The notes: generated from the letters alone by a model not told the origin. DNA of 64,000 nt from Mycolicibacterium sp. CBMA 234 (GCF_009729415.1 NZ_MPKW01000018.1:124001-188000), one strand, 5' to 3'. Counted from the first letter of the stretch, positions 51,221-63,704 are shown. Numbers and translations are program-made.

Positions 51221-52780
51221 ATGTCTTCGCCTACCTTGCGCCCCGCTGATCCTGTCGGAGCCGTCCTGGGCTCGTTGGCTGACCACGTTGGCGCAGGGCT
51301 GCTGGCCGATCCGCAGGTCCGCGAGTTGCGGGTCACGGGCGTCACGCTGAGCAGCCGCGACGTGCTCGCCGGTGATCTGTTCGCGGCATTGCCGGGATCG
51401 GCCGCCCACGGCGCAACGTTCGCCGCGGATGCCGTCGCCGCCGGCGCGGCCGCCGTGCTGACCGACCCCGCGGGCCTGGAACTGCTCGACGTCGACGTCC
51501 CGGTGCTGGTGCACGACGACCCGCGTGCGGTGCTCGGTGAAGTTGCGGCAGAGATCTATGGCCGTCCGTCGGAGCGGCTGCGCGTCATCGGCATCACCGG
51601 GACCTCCGGCAAGACCACCACGACCTATCTGGTGGAGGCCGGATTGCGGGCGGCGGGGCGCGTGGCCGGCCTGATCGGCACCGTCGGCGTCCGCATCGAC
51701 GGTCGCGACTTGCCGAGTGCCTTGACCACCCCCGAGGCGCCGGCGCTGCAGGCGCTGCTGGCGACCATGGTCGAACGCGGGGTCGACACCGTCGTCATGG
51801 AGGTGTCCAGTCACGCGCTGAGCCTGGGCCGGGTCGACGCCCTGCGCTTTGCCGCCGGTGGGTTCACCAACCTGTCGCGCGACCATCTCGACTTCCACCC
51901 GACCATGCAGGACTACCTGGACGCCAAAGCCCGGCTGTTCCAACCCGATTCGCCGAACCGCGCGGCGGTGTCGGTGGTGTGCGTCGACGACGACTGGGGT
52001 CGGCAAATCGCCGCCCGGGCCGTCGACCCCGTCACGGTGAGCACGACCGGCACGGTCAACATTGGCAGCACCGCTGCCGTCGGCTGGACCGTCAGCGACA
52101 TTGAGGCGGACCGCGGAGGCCAGCAGTTCACCGCGGTCGGGCCCGAGGGTGCCGCGCATCGGCTGCGCATCGGCCTGCCCGGCGGCTACAACGTCGCCAA
52201 CGCCATGTTGGCGGTCGCGCTGCTGGATGCCGTCGGCGTATCGCCGGAGCAGGCGGCGCCCGGCTTGGCCGCCGCTAGCGTCCCCGGACGGTTGCAGCCC
52301 ATTGACCGTGGGCAGAGCTTCCTGGCCTTGGTCGACTACGCGCACAAGCCGGGCGCGCTCGAAGCGGTGCTGCAGACGCTGCGCCCGCAGACCCAGGGCC
52401 GGCTGGCCGTGGTGTTCGGGGCCGGCGGCAACCGGGACGCCGGCAAACGCGAGCCGATGGGGCGGGTCGCCGCGGAACTGGCGGACCTGGTCGTGATCAC
52501 CGACGACAACCCCCGCGATGAAGACCCCGACCTGATTCGGGCCACTATCGCCACCGGTGCTGCCGGAGGAACGGCAGAAGTGGTCGAGATCGGTGACCGG
52601 CGCGCGGCCATCGACTACGCCGTCGGCTGGGCCCGCGCGGGGGACACCGTGCTGATCGCAGGCAAGGGCCACGAGTCGGGCCAGACCCGCGCCGGGCAGA
52701 CCCGGCCCTTCGATGATCGCGACGAGTTGGCTGCGTCTTTGGATGGGCTGGCCCTGGATGGTTTGGAGTCACCCTCATGA
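51221..52780 (+). CDS. murE: UDP-MurNAc-L-Ala-D-Glu:meso-diaminopimelate ligase
   Basis: MurE (519 residues) adds the third residue of the peptidoglycan stem in the cytoplasm. The ATP loop [16 protein letters not shown], the KARLFQ region with the carbamylated lysine, and D429-N-P-R-D-E434, which selects meso-diaminopimelate, are all present. The start ATG 51221 follows a short gap after pbpB. It overlaps murF by 4 nt. Confidence 0.95.
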   Translation: MSSPTLRPADPVGAVLGSLADHVGAGLLADPQVRELRVTGVTLSSRDVLAGDLFAALPGSAAHGATFAADAVAAGAAAVLTDPAGLELLDVDVPVLVHDDPRAVLGEVAAEIYGRPSERLRVIGITGTSGKTTTTYLVEAGLRAAGRVAGLIGTVGVRIDGRDLPSALTTPEAPALQALLATMVERGVDTVVMEVSSHALSLGRVDALRFAAGGFTNLSRDHLDFHPTMQDYLDAKARLFQPDSPNRAAVSVVCVDDDWGRQIAARAVDPVTVSTTGTVNIGSTAAVGWTVSDIEADRGGQQFTAVGPEGAAHRLRIGLPGGYNVANAMLAVALLDAVGVSPEQAAPGLAAASVPGRLQPIDRGQSFLALVDYAHKPGALEAVLQTLRPQTQGRLAVVFGAGGNRDAGKREPMGRVAAELADLVVITDDNPRDEDPDLIRATIATGAAGGTAEVVEIGDRRAAIDYAVGWARAGDTVLIAGKGHESGQTRAGQTRPFDDRDELAASLDGLALDGLESPS

Positions 52781-54276
52781 TCGATCTGACCCTGGCTGAG
52801 ATCGCCGATATCGTCGGTGGCGAGCTGACCGACATCACGGCCGAGGCCGCCGCGGCGACCCGCGTGACCGGAACCGTCGAGTTCGACTCGCGGGCCGTCG
52901 CCGCGGGCGGTTTGTTCCTGGCGCTGCCCGGGGCCCGGTCGGACGGCCACGACTTCGCCGCGGGTGCGGTGGCTGCGGGCGCGGTCGCGGTCTTGGCGGC
53001 CCGCCCGGTCGGGGTGCCGGCCATCGTGGTGAAACCGGCTGCCGGACAGGTTGATTCGTCGTCGGGTGCCCTCGAGCACGACACCGACGGTTCGGGCGCC
53101 GCGGTGCTGGCGGCCCTGGGCAAGCTGGCGCGCGCGGTAGCTGACCGGCTGACGGCCTCGGGGCTCCGGATCATCGGCGTCACCGGCTCGTCGGGCAAGA
53201 CGTCGACCAAGGACCTGATGGCCGCGGTGCTGGCTCCCCTGGGTGAGGTGATCGCGCCGCCCGGGTCGTTCAACAACGAGCTCGGGCATCCGTGGACGGT
53301 GCTGCGGGCCACCCCGGAGACCGACTTCCTGGTGCTGGAGATGTCGGCACGACATCCCGGCAACATCGCGGCGCTCGCCGCGATCGCGCCACCGTCGATC
53401 GGTGTGGTGCTCAACGTCGGTACCGCCCATCTCGGTGAGTTCGGCTCCCGCGAAGTCATCGCCGCCACAAAATCTGAACTGCCACAAGCTGTTCCATCGA
53501 ATGGTGTGGTCATTCTCAACGCCGACGACACCGCCGTCGCTGCCATGGCGGACAGCGCCGCGGCGCGGGTGGTGCGGGTGTCGCGGTCGCCGGGAGCCGA
53601 TATCTGGGCGGGTGACGTCACGCTCGACGAGCTGGCCCGCCCGAGCTTCACGCTGCACGCGGGCGAGCAGCAGGTCGACGTTGCGCTGGCCGTGCACGGC
53701 GATCATCAGGTGTCCAACGCGCTGAGCGCTGCCGCCGTCGCCCTCGAGTGCGGCGCGACGTTGCAGCAGGTGGCCGACGCGCTCGCCGGCGCGGGCCCCG
53801 TCTCCAAGCACCGGATGCAGGTCAGCACTCGCCCCGATGGTGTCGTCGTGGTGAACGACGCCTACAACGCCAACCCCGACTCGATGCGCGCCGGACTCAA
53901 GGCGCTGGCCTGGATGGCCAAGTCGCGTCGCGCCGAATCCACAGCGCCGGTCCGTAGCTGGGCAGTGCTGGGGGAGATGGCCGAACTGGGTGACGACGCG
54001 ATTGCCGAGCATGACAGCATCGGTCGACTGGCCGTGCGTTTAGATGTGTCACGACTGGTCGTCGTCGGAACCGGGAGGACTATGGGCGCCATGCAACACG
54101 GCGCGGTGATGGAAGGCTCGTGGGGCAGCGAGGTCTCGCCGGTCCCTGACGCCGATGCCGCGCTCGATTTGCTGCGCGCCGAGCTGGAGCCCGGCGATGT
54201 GGTGCTGGTCAAGGCTTCGAACTCGTCGGGGCTTGGCGCGCTCGCTGAGGCGCTGGCGCAGGAGGGACAGGCATGA
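52777..54276 (+). CDS. murF: UDP-MurNAc-tripeptide:D-Ala-D-Ala ligase
   Basis: MurF (499 residues) finishes the UDP-MurNAc-pentapeptide. Seen: IDSRAV-like [17 protein letters not shown], the ATP loop [26 protein letters not shown] and [11 protein letters not shown] near the C-terminal domain. A Ser/Gly-rich insertion near residues 88-105 ([15 protein letters not shown]) is slightly longer than I expect. It overlaps murE and mraY by 4 nt each (ATGA). Confidence 0.95.
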   Translation: MIDLTLAEIADIVGGELTDITAEAAAATRVTGTVEFDSRAVAAGGLFLALPGARSDGHDFAAGAVAAGAVAVLAARPVGVPAIVVKPAAGQVDSSSGALEHDTDGSGAAVLAALGKLARAVADRLTASGLRIIGVTGSSGKTSTKDLMAAVLAPLGEVIAPPGSFNNELGHPWTVLRATPETDFLVLEMSARHPGNIAALAAIAPPSIGVVLNVGTAHLGEFGSREVIAATKSELPQAVPSNGVVILNADDTAVAAMADSAAARVVRVSRSPGADIWAGDVTLDELARPSFTLHAGEQQVDVALAVHGDHQVSNALSAAAVALECGATLQQVADALAGAGPVSKHRMQVSTRPDGVVVVNDAYNANPDSMRAGLKALAWMAKSRRAESTAPVRSWAVLGEMAELGDDAIAEHDSIGRLAVRLDVSRLVVVGTGRTMGAMQHGAVMEGSWGSEVSPVPDADAALDLLRAELEPGDVVLVKASNSSGLGALAEALAQEGQA

Positions 54277-55352
54277 TTCAGATCCTGTTCGCCGTCGGTA
54301 TTGCGCTGGCGGTGTCGATCGTTCTGACGCCGGTGCTGATCCGGCTGTTCACCCGTCGTGGCTTCGGCCACGAGATCCGCGAGGACGGTCCGGCCAGTCA
54401 CCAGAAGAAGCGCGGCACGCCGTCGATGGGTGGCGTGGCGATCGTGGCCGGCATCTGGTGCGGCTATCTGGGCACCCACGTGGTCGGCCTGCTGGTCGAT
54501 GGCGAAGGGCCGTCGGCCTCGGGTCTGTTGGTGCTGGGTCTGGCCACGTCACTGGGCGCGGTCGGCTTCATCGACGATCTGATCAAGATCCGGCGTTCCC
54601 GCAACCTGGGCCTGAACAAGACCGCCAAGACCGTCGGTCAGTTGGTGTCGGCCATTGTGTTCGGTGCCCTGGTGCTGCAGTTCCGCAATGGCAACGGGCT
54701 GACCCCGGGCAGTGCCGGCCTGTCCTACGTGCGAGAGATCGCGACCGTCACCCTCGGGCCGCTGCTGTTCGTGTTGTTCGTGGTGGTGCTCGTCAGCGCG
54801 TGGTCCAACGCGGTCAACTTCACCGACGGCCTGGACGGCCTGGCGGCCGGCGCCATGGCGATGGTCAGCGCGGCGTACGTGCTGATCACGTTCTGGCAGT
54901 ACCGCAACGCGTGTGCGACCGCGCCCGGGCCCGGCTGCTACAACGTCCGCGACCCGCTGGACTTGGCGCTGGTCGCGGCCGCGACCGCGGGCGCCTGCAT
55001 CGGCTTCCTCTGGTGGAACGCCGCGCCGGCCAAGATCTTCATGGGTGATACCGGTTCGCTGGCTCTCGGCGGCATCATCGCCGGCCTGTCGGTGACGAGC
55101 CGTACCGAGACGCTGGCCATCGTGCTCGGCGCGCTGTTCGTCGCTGAGGTGACGTCGGTGGTGGTTCAGATTCTGGCATTCCGGACGACGGGCCGCCGGG
55201 TGTTCCGAATGGCGCCGTTCCACCATCACTTCGAATTGGCGGGCTGGGCCGAGACCACGGTGATCATCAGGTTCTGGTTGCTGACCGCTATCGCGTGCGG
55301 CCTGGGCGTGGCGCTGTTCTACAGCGAGTGGCTGTCGGCCGGCGGCCGCTAG
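54273..55352 (+). CDS. mraY: Phospho-MurNAc-pentapeptide translocase MraY (MurX)
   Basis: MraY (359 residues, ten membrane helices) links phospho-MurNAc-pentapeptide to decaprenyl phosphate, forming lipid I. Motifs include [10 protein letters not shown], the [10 protein letters not shown] aspartates and the cytoplasmic [15 protein letters not shown]. Length equals that of M. tuberculosis MurX. In other mycobacteria murD follows directly; here the next gene is a lipoprotein. Confidence 0.95.
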   Translation: MIQILFAVGIALAVSIVLTPVLIRLFTRRGFGHEIREDGPASHQKKRGTPSMGGVAIVAGIWCGYLGTHVVGLLVDGEGPSASGLLVLGLATSLGAVGFIDDLIKIRRSRNLGLNKTAKTVGQLVSAIVFGALVLQFRNGNGLTPGSAGLSYVREIATVTLGPLLFVLFVVVLVSAWSNAVNFTDGLDGLAAGAMAMVSAAYVLITFWQYRNACATAPGPGCYNVRDPLDLALVAAATAGACIGFLWWNAAPAKIFMGDTGSLALGGIIAGLSVTSRTETLAIVLGALFVAEVTSVVVQILAFRTTGRRVFRMAPFHHHFELAGWAETTVIIRFWLLTAIACGLGVALFYSEWLSAGGR

Positions 55353-55378
55353 CTCCCAGTCGACATTCAGGTTCTGCG

Positions 55379-55406
55379 TTGTGGTGCGCAGCGGCGCTGT
55401 TAGGGT
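55379..55406 (+). promoter_or_regulatory. Leaderless promoter of the lipoprotein inside the dcw cluster
   Basis: TTGTGG (55379-55384), 16 bases, then TAGGGT (55401-55406), which is 7 bases before ATG 55414. There is no ribosome site, so the mRNA is probably leaderless and independent of mraY. Confidence 0.5.
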
Positions 55407-55413
55407 TCGCGCC

Positions 55414-56067
55414 ATGAGTGTCGCGAAGTACCTGGTCGGGCCTGTTGTGTTGCTTTCCGGCGCGGCGTTGATCGCCGGCTGCGGAGGATCGGGCGGATCG
55501 GCAGACCAGGCCTCGGCGAAGTACGACATCTCGAAGGTTTCGGCCGTCAAGGGCAGCTTGCCGGCGGGCTATGACCCGATGGATCTGGAGCGGTCCACCG
55601 TGACGCAGGAGAAGCTCGACGCCCCCGGTGTCGGGGCGCTCACCGCCACGCCGCCGTCCGTCGTCACCCCGGCTGAATGCGCCTCGATGATCAAACCGCT
55701 CGCTCCGGCCGGTATCGGCGCCCAGACCATGGGATTCATCGGCAGCAACCAAGAAGGTCACACCATCATCGTGATGGCCGCCGAGGCCAAGACGATCGGC
55801 GAACTCGGTCATGCCGGCTGCGATCACTTCACTGTCGATTCGCCCGACGGCATCAACGCGACGGTCGACCGCATCCCCGGTCCCGACGTTTCCGGCGCGA
55901 AGACCATGGGCGTGCAGGCGCACATCACCGCCGATGGCAAAACCACCGAGGAGACGACGTTCACCGCGATCGCGGGTGACAAGACCGTGGTCGTCGTCCA
56001 GTCCGACCTCGACCCGCAGGTCGCCAAGGACCTGCTCGGCAAGACGGTGTCGGCGCTCAAGAGCTAG
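55414..56067 (+). CDS. DUF5642-like lipoprotein in the place of murD
   Basis: The protein has 217 residues. The signal peptide ends in the lipobox IAGC, followed by a Gly/Ser stretch. The mature domain has SLPAGYDPMDLERS, a Cys pair (PAECASMI and AGCDHFTV) probably forming a disulfide, and VVVVQSDLDPQVAKDLL near the end, similar to mycobacterial DUF5642/PknH-sensor-like lipoproteins. It has no Mur-ligase motif: no GxxGKT/S loop is present. It lies 61 bp behind mraY and 177 bp before ftsW. Function unknown. Confidence 0.75.
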   Translation: MSVAKYLVGPVVLLSGAALIAGCGGSGGSADQASAKYDISKVSAVKGSLPAGYDPMDLERSTVTQEKLDAPGVGALTATPPSVVTPAECASMIKPLAPAGIGAQTMGFIGSNQEGHTIIVMAAEAKTIGELGHAGCDHFTVDSPDGINATVDRIPGPDVSGAKTMGVQAHITADGKTTEETTFTAIAGDKTVVVVQSDLDPQVAKDLLGKTVSALKS

Positions 56068-56244
56068 TCCCGCTGCCGCGGCTTTGACGCCTGCGACGCG
56101 CGCCACCATCTGTGGCAAATCGGTCATTCCGGCGACACGCGCCGGATGTGCCGCACCCCGTGGGAGTAACAGGGGAGGATTTTGGGGTGCAAGGGACAGT
56201 TGTGGTTTTTGTGACCAATGTGAACGACGAGGTCGGGTAGTCAC
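56068..56244. promoter_or_regulatory. ftsW upstream region
   Basis: This 177-bp gap holds no gene. It contains G-rich blocks GTGGGAG, AGGGGAGG and TTGGGG between 56159 and 56190 but not at the strict 10-bp period of the MraZ box. No clear ribosome site lies near ATG 56245. It may carry a separate promoter for ftsW-murG-murC-ftsQ. Confidence 0.35.
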
Positions 56245-57927
56245 ATGCCAGATATCCTTGCCAAGCTCCGCCGGGGCAAAGCCGGCCAAGGCGACGCCGA
56301 AGGCGACAAGCCCGCGTCCGACGAGGCGGCTAACGACGCCAAAGACGCCGTAGACGGCTCGGCGGACTCGAAAGGCACGGCCGCCCCGCCCAAACGGCAG
56401 GGGACGCGGGCCCGATTCGGGGCCTGGCTCAGCCGGCCGATGACGTCATTCCACCTGGTCGTCGCCTGCGCGGCGTTGCTGATCACGCTGGGTCTGACCA
56501 TGGTGCTTTCGGCCTCGGGCGTGCACTCGTACGACGAGGACGGCTCGCCCTGGACGATCTTCGCCAAGCAGGTGCTCTGGACGTTCATCGGTCTGATCGC
56601 GTTCTACATCGCGTTGCGGCTGCCCATCTCGTTCATGCGCCGGATGGCGTTGCCTGCGTTCATCGTCAGCATGGTGCTGCTCGTTCTGGTGCTGGTGCCT
56701 GGCATCGGCCACCTATCGAATGGTTCTCGTGGCTGGTTCGTCGTCGCCGGCTTTTCCATGCAGCCGTCCGAGCTCGCAAAGATCTCCTTCGCGATCTGGG
56801 GTGCGCACCTGCTGGCCACCCGTCGGATGGAGCACGCCGGACTGAAAGAGTTGCTGTTCCCACTGGTGCCGGCCGCTGTGCTGGCTCTCGGTCTGATTCT
56901 CGCCGAGCCCGACCTCGGGCAGACGGTGTCGGTCTGCATCATTCTGTTGGGCCTGCTCTGGTATGCCGGTCTGTCGTTGAAGATCTTTGTCACCTCCTCG
57001 CTGGCAGCGGTGGCCGCCGCGGCGATGTTCGCCGTGTCGGCGGGCTACCGGTCGGACCGGGTGCGGGCGTGGCTGGACCCGGACTCCGACCTACTCGGCA
57101 TCGGCTACCAGTCCCGACAGGCCAAGTACGCGCTGGCCAACGGTGGCATGTTCGGTGACGGCCTCGGGCAGGGCACCGCGAAGTTCAACTATCTGCCCAA
57201 CGCCCACAACGACTTCATCTTCGCGATCATCGGCGAAGAACTCGGCTTCGTCGGCGCGGTCGGCATGTTGTGCCTGTTCGGCCTGTTCGCCTACACCGGT
57301 ATGCGGATCGCCCGGCGGTCGGTTGACCCGTTCCTGCGGCTGCTGACCGCAACGACGACGCTGTGGGTCGTCGGCCAGGTGTTCATCAACGTCGGCTACG
57401 TGCTGGGTCTGCTGCCCGTCACCGGCATTCAGCTACCGCTCATCTCTGCCGGCGGAACAGCAACGGCCACAACACTTTTGCTGATCGGCCTGATTGCCAA
57501 TGCCGCGCGCCACGAGCCCGAGGCCGTGGCCGCGCTGCGGGCCGGCCGCGACGACCGGATGAATCGGATCCTGCGGCTACCGCTGCCGGTGCCGTATTCG
57601 CCGACGACGCTGGACTCGGCCAGGAACCGGCTGCGCTCGCGCACCGACGGTGCCGCCAAGGCCGGCCGCAAACCCGCCAAGCCGACCAAACCCGCACGGC
57701 CCACCCGTCAGGCCCGCCAGGAACCCCCGGCCCGGCAGCGTCGGACCGACGCGTCCAAGCGCACACGAAGTACCGCGGAACCGGACCGCGGGCGCAAAAA
57801 GACCGTACCGGCCGACGGTGCCGCACGGCGGACAAGGCAAAATGGTGACCCCAGGGGTCAACAACGACGTGACCCGCGCCGGTCGGACCGTACGGTCCGC
57901 ACATTGGAAGGTCCTCGGTACGGGTGA
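56245..57927 (+). CDS. ftsW: Septal peptidoglycan polymerase FtsW
   Basis: FtsW (560 residues, SEDS family) polymerises lipid II at the septum with PbpB. A hydrophilic N-terminus of about 65 residues precedes ten membrane helices. SEDS motifs: [31 protein letters not shown] (with the essential Asp), [23 protein letters not shown] and FAIIGEELG. The C-terminal tail of about 120 residues is very basic (many RR, KP and RQ), longer than usual in bacteria and typical for mycobacteria, where it binds FtsZ. Confidence 0.94.
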   Translation: MPDILAKLRRGKAGQGDAEGDKPASDEAANDAKDAVDGSADSKGTAAPPKRQGTRARFGAWLSRPMTSFHLVVACAALLITLGLTMVLSASGVHSYDEDGSPWTIFAKQVLWTFIGLIAFYIALRLPISFMRRMALPAFIVSMVLLVLVLVPGIGHLSNGSRGWFVVAGFSMQPSELAKISFAIWGAHLLATRRMEHAGLKELLFPLVPAAVLALGLILAEPDLGQTVSVCIILLGLLWYAGLSLKIFVTSSLAAVAAAAMFAVSAGYRSDRVRAWLDPDSDLLGIGYQSRQAKYALANGGMFGDGLGQGTAKFNYLPNAHNDFIFAIIGEELGFVGAVGMLCLFGLFAYTGMRIARRSVDPFLRLLTATTTLWVVGQVFINVGYVLGLLPVTGIQLPLISAGGTATATTLLLIGLIANAARHEPEAVAALRAGRDDRMNRILRLPLPVPYSPTTLDSARNRLRSRTDGAAKAGRKPAKPTKPARPTRQARQEPPARQRRTDASKRTRSTAEPDRGRKKTVPADGAARRTRQNGDPRGQQRRDPRRSDRTVRTLEGPRYG

Positions 57928-57940
57928 GTCAGGTTTGCGT

Positions 57941-59127
57941 GTGAGTTCGGACGGAGGCGAGCGGAGCGACGGGGACAGGCACCGAGGCGAGCGGAGCGAC
58001 GGGGGAACTCGTAGCATCTCGGTGGTTCTGGCCGGCGGCGGCACTGCAGGTCACATTGAGCCCGCAATGGCGGTGGCTGACGCCCTGGTGGCGTTGCGGC
58101 CCGACGTCCGGATCACCGCGCTCGGGACGGCCCGCGGGCTGGAGACCCGGCTGGTCCCCGAACGCGGCTACGACCTCCAGTTGATCACTCCGGTTCCGTT
58201 GCCGCGCAAGCCTTCTGCCGACCTGGCAAAGCTGCCGCTACGGGTTCGTGCGGCCGTCCGTGAAACCCGCGCCGTCCTCGACTCGGTAAACGCCGACGTC
58301 GTCGTCGGCTTCGGTGGCTACGTCTCGCTGCCGGCGTACCTGGCCGCCCGCGGCGGTGGGCTGCGGCGGCGTCGCACTGTTCCGGTGGTGGTGCACGAAG
58401 CCAACGCCAGTGCAGGCTGGGCCAACCGGGTCGGCGCGCGCTCGGCGCGCCGGGTGCTGGCCGCCGTGCCGGACTCGGGGCTCAAGGGTGGCGAGGTCGT
58501 CGGCATTCCGGTGCGCGACTCCATCACCTCGCTGGATCGGGCCGCGCTGCGGGCCGAGGCCCGGCGCTTCTTCGGCTTCACCGACGACGCCCGCGTGCTG
58601 CTGGTGTTCGGCGGTTCGCAGGGTGCGCAGTCACTCAACCGCGCCGTCGCAGGTGCCGCCAAAAACCTCGCCGCGCAAGGTGTTTCGGTGCTGCACGCCT
58701 ACGGCCGCAAGAACACTCTGGACCTACCGGAGCCGGCTCCGGATGCGCCGCCCTATGTCGGCCTGCCGTATCTGGACCGCATGGATTTGGCTTATGCCGC
58801 AGCTGATTTGGCCATCTGCCGGTCCGGCGCGATGACTGTCGCCGAGGTCAGTGCCGTCGGGCTGCCCGCGGTCTACGTGCCGTTGCCGATCGGCAACGGG
58901 GAACAACGGCTCAACGCGCTGCCGGTGGTCGACGCCGGCGGCGGTCTGCTGGTCGAAGATGCTGAGCTGACACCGGATTTCGTCACCGAACGGATCGGAA
59001 CTTTGATGGGCGATACCGCTGCGCTGAACCAGATGACGACGGCGGCATCGCTCGCCGGTCATCGCGACGCGGCCCGCCGGGTGGCGCAGGTCGCCTTGGA
59101 TGTTGCTGCTGCGGCGGGTGCCAGGTG

Positions 59128-59128
<1 letters not shown>
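57941..59128 (+). CDS. murG: UDP-GlcNAc:lipid I N-acetylglucosaminyltransferase
   Basis: MurG (395 residues) turns lipid I into lipid II at the inner face of the membrane. Motifs: [60 protein letters not shown] and the UDP site [23 protein letters not shown] start at GTG 57941, 13 bp behind ftsW. The first 25 residues (two GERSDG units) are encoded by a 21-bp direct repeat and are probably disordered; a later start is possible. It ends one base into murC. Confidence 0.93.
57954..58004 (+). repeat. 21-bp direct repeat at the 5' end of murG
   Basis: GAGGCGAGCGGAGCGACGGGG occurs at 57954-57974 and 57984-58004 with a period of 30 bp. GCGAGCGGAGCGAC strings are common intergenic repeats in actinobacteria. 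Here they fall inside the reading frame. Confidence 0.8.
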
Positions 59129-60575
<1,447 letters not shown>

Positions 60576-60579
<4 letters not shown>

Positions 60580-61544
60580 CGGTGGATGACGGCTCGGCTG
60601 AGCCGGAACCGGTTGCGGCGGAAGAAGAATCCGCGCCCGACGCCACCGCCGCGGAGGCTCCCGAGGCCAATGAGGACGCCGCGCAGGACGCCGAGGCAGA
60701 GGAAGCACCGGCCGACCCCGCGTCGCCCGACTACGAAGGTCCGCGTCGCCGTGCCCGCCGGGAGCGGGAGGAACGCCGGGAGGCGCTGGACCGGGCCCGT
60801 GCCATCGAGCAGGCGCGCCAGGAAGCCAGGCGCCGGGCCGCCGGCCTCACCGATCAGCCCAAGATGCCCGGTCGGGGCGTCATCCGTGGCCTGAAGTTGT
60901 TGTTGTGGTCGGCCGTGGCCGCGGTGCTCGCGGTGACGATGGGCCTGGTGCTGTACTTCACGCCGATCATGGCGGTGCGGAACACGGTGGTCAGCGGACT
61001 GACGACCATCACCGAGGACGAGGTGCAGCAGGCTGCCGCGGTGCGGCCGGACACGCCGTTGTTGCAAGTCAACACCGACGCGGTGGCCGAGCGGATCGCC
61101 ACGATCCGGCGCGTGGCCAGCGCGCGCGTGCAGCGCGAGTACCCGTCCACACTGCGGATCACCGTGGTGGAGCGAGTTCCCGTGGCGGCCAAGGACTATC
61201 CGGACGGCCCGCACCTGTTCGACCGCGACGGAGTGGATTTCGCGGCCGCGCCGCCGCCGCCGGGTCTGCCGTATCTGGACGCCGACAATCCGGGGCCCAA
61301 GGATCCGGCGACGAAGGCGGCTCTCGAGGTGCTGTTGTCGCTGCGTCCTGAGGTGTACGCGCAGGTCGCGCGGGTCGGGGCGCCGTCGGTCGCGGGCGTG
61401 ACGCTGACCCTGAACGACGGTCGCGAGGTCATCTGGGGGACCACCGACCGCACCGAGGAGAAGGCCCTCAAGCTGGCCGCGCTGCTCACTCAACCGGGGC
61501 ACACCTATGACGTATCCAGCCCCGACCTGCCGACTGTGAAGTAG
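60576..61544 (+). CDS. ftsQ: Cell division protein FtsQ
   Basis: FtsQ (322 residues) scaffolds the divisome. A long acidic then basic cytoplasmic part (about 110 residues) is followed by one membrane helix ([20 protein letters not shown]), the POTRA domain ([20 protein letters not shown] with [23 protein letters not shown] after it) and the FtsQ beta domain. GTG 60576 overlaps the murC stop. Confidence 0.92.
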
Positions 61545-61772
61545 CCCATACATTTCCCAGCCATTCCCCGCAGCATCGCTCGCCCAGTCCAAGAAAAATC
61601 GCGTGAACTTTCGGCGCGCCTGCACGACTGCGGCGCGGCGGCACCCTACCGTTCTGTTTGCGCGGAACAACCTGACATAACTCTAACCCTATGGTTGAGG
61701 TTTAGGGTTTTGATTTTGGAAGTTTTGCTCCGGACAACCCGATCCAGGCCCATCCAGGGAGGAAGACGACTT
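61545..61772 (+). promoter_or_regulatory. ftsZ promoter and leader region
   Basis: The 228-bp gap contains an AACCCTA (61685-61691) and TAGGGTT (61703-61709) inverted repeat around an 11-bp loop in an AT-richer stretch. CATAAC or TAACTC just before it could serve as -10. GGGAGGAAG lies ahead of ATG 61773. ftsZ thus has its own promoter(s) apart from the murC-ftsQ transcript. Confidence 0.45.
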
Positions 61773-62951
61773 ATGACACCCCCCCATAACTACCTCGCCG
61801 TCATCAAGGTGATCGGTGTCGGTGGTGGCGGCGTCAACGCCGTCAACCGCATGATCGAACAGGGCCTTCGCGGCGTCGAGTTCATTGCGATCAACACCGA
61901 CGCGCAGGCCCTGCTGCTCAGCGAGGCTGACGTCAAGCTCGACGTCGGTCGCGACTCGACCCGTGGCCTGGGTGCCGGCGCCGACCCCGAGGTCGGGCGC
62001 AAGGCCGCCGAGGATGCCAAGGATGAGATCGAGGAGCTGCTGCGCGGCGCCGACATGGTGTTCGTCACCGCCGGTGAGGGTGGTGGCACCGGCACCGGTG
62101 GCGCGCCCGTCGTGGCGTCCATCGCCCGCAAGCTCGGCGCGCTGACCGTCGGTGTGGTGACCCGCCCGTTCTCTTTCGAGGGCAAGCGCCGCTCGAACCA
62201 GGCCGAGACGGGAATCCAGGCACTGCGCGAGAGCTGCGACACCCTGATCGTCATCCCCAATGACCGCCTGCTGCAGATGGGCGACGCCGCCGTCTCGCTG
62301 ATGGACGCGTTCCGCAGCGCCGACGAGGTGCTGCTCAACGGTGTCCAGGGCATCACCGACCTGATCACCACGCCGGGTCTGATCAACGTCGACTTCGCCG
62401 ACGTCAAGGGCGTCATGAGCAGCGCCGGCACGGCGTTGATGGGCATCGGTTCGGCCCGCGGTGACGGTCGCGCGCTCAAGGCCGCCGAGATCGCCATCAA
62501 CTCGCCGCTGCTGGAAGCCTCTATGGACGGTGCCCAGGGCGTGCTGATGTCGGTGGCCGGTGGCAGCGACCTGGGTCTGTTCGAGATCAACGAGGCCGCG
62601 TCGCTGGTGCAGGACGCCGCGCACCCCGAGGCCAACATCATCTTCGGTACCGTCATCGACGATTCGCTGGGTGACGAGGTCCGCGTGACGGTCATCGCCG
62701 CCGGCTTCGACACCGCCGGTCAGAGCCGCAAGCCGGTCACGACCGCGGTGCCGGGTGTGGCCGCCGCGACGCAGGCCGCCGCAGGTGGTGCCCACCGGGC
62801 CCAGACGTTCTCGACCGCCAGCGCCGGCAAGCTCGGTGCGTTCGGCGCCGATCCGTCCAGCGTCCCGGCGGCGACCAATGGGGTGACCGTGCGGGTCGGC
62901 GGTGGCGACGACGATGACGACGTCGATGTGCCTCCGTTCATGAAGCACTGA
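61773..62951 (+). CDS. ftsZ: Cell division GTPase FtsZ
   Basis: FtsZ (392 residues) polymerises with GTP into the Z ring. The tubulin signature GGGTGTGG is at residues 103-110. Other motifs: [44 protein letters not shown]. The conserved C-terminal peptide [14 protein letters not shown] binds SepF and FtsW in mycobacteria. The start is ATG 61773 with a good ribosome site; the frame is open 26 codons upstream. Confidence 0.97.
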   Translation: MTPPHNYLAVIKVIGVGGGGVNAVNRMIEQGLRGVEFIAINTDAQALLLSEADVKLDVGRDSTRGLGAGADPEVGRKAAEDAKDEIEELLRGADMVFVTAGEGGGTGTGGAPVVASIARKLGALTVGVVTRPFSFEGKRRSNQAETGIQALRESCDTLIVIPNDRLLQMGDAAVSLMDAFRSADEVLLNGVQGITDLITTPGLINVDFADVKGVMSSAGTALMGIGSARGDGRALKAAEIAINSPLLEASMDGAQGVLMSVAGGSDLGLFEINEAASLVQDAAHPEANIIFGTVIDDSLGDEVRVTVIAAGFDTAGQSRKPVTTAVPGVAAATQAAAGGAHRAQTFSTASAGKLGAFGADPSSVPAATNGVTVRVGGGDDDDDVDVPPFMKH

Positions 62952-62993
62952 CGATGGCCGAGTGACTCGGGTACATAGGAACAATGTGACATC

Positions 62994-63704
62994 GTGACGT
63001 TCCGCATCCGCAGGGTGACTACGACGCGTGCCGGTGGGGTCTCGAAGGCCCCGTACGACGCGTTCAACCTCGGTGATCACGTCGGCGACGACCCAAAGGC
63101 GGTGGCAGCCAACCGGACTCGGCTGGCTGATGCCATCGGGGTCGGCCCGCTGGTGTGGATGAACCAGGTGCATGGCGACCACGTCGAAGTCGTCGAAGGC
63201 CCCGGAACTGGAGCCGGGGGAGCCTACGACGACACCGACGCCTTGGTCACCGCGACGCCGCGGTTGCCGCTGGCGGTGATCACGGCCGACTGTGTGCCGG
63301 TGCTGTTGGGCGATGCGCGGGCCGGTGTGGTGGCCGCCGTGCACGCCGGACGCGTCGGTGCGCAGAAGGGCGTTGTGCTGCGGACGGTCGAAGCAATGCA
63401 GCAGCTCGGCGCGCGGGTCGAGGACATCTCGGTGCTGCTTGGCCCCGCGGTCAGTGGGCGCAATTACGAAGTGCCCTATGAAATGGCCGACGACGTGGAG
63501 GCGGTGCTGCCCGGCAGCATCACCACCACGGCGCGCGGCACGGTGGGTCTGGATCTGCGGGCCGGTCTGGCCCGGCAGCTGGCGGGGCTGGGTATCAAGG
63601 CCATCGATATCGACCCGCGCTGCACCGTCGACGATCCGAAACTGTTCAGTCACCGGCGTGGCGCCCCGACGGGGCGGCTGGCGTCGGTGGTGTGGATGGA
63701 ATGA
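62994..63704 (+). CDS. pgeF: Peptidoglycan editing factor PgeF (YfiH family)
   Basis: The protein has 236 residues of the DUF152/multicopper-polyphenol-oxidase-like fold. The zinc/active-site residues are seen as the His in MNQVHGDHV, the Cys in ITADCVPVLL and the His in VAAVHAGRVGAQKG. In E. coli the family removes wrongly built UDP-MurNAc-L-Ser. It follows ftsZ by 42 bp as in M. tuberculosis (Rv2149c). GTG 62994 lacks a good ribosome site. It is coupled to yggS by ATGA. Confidence 0.88.
   Translation: MTFRIRRVTTTRAGGVSKAPYDAFNLGDHVGDDPKAVAANRTRLADAIGVGPLVWMNQVHGDHVEVVEGPGTGAGGAYDDTDALVTATPRLPLAVITADCVPVLLGDARAGVVAAVHAGRVGAQKGVVLRTVEAMQQLGARVEDISVLLGPAVSGRNYEVPYEMADDVEAVLPGSITTTARGTVGLDLRAGLARQLAGLGIKAIDIDPRCTVDDPKLFSHRRGAPTGRLASVVWME

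Noticed and set aside
50612..52672. 686-codon minus-strand frame opposite pbpB and murE
   Set aside because: It spans two conserved genes in antisense and has low-complexity shadow composition.
56159..56195. Second MraZ box before ftsW
   Set aside because: G-rich blocks are present but their spacing is irregular and not 10 bp.
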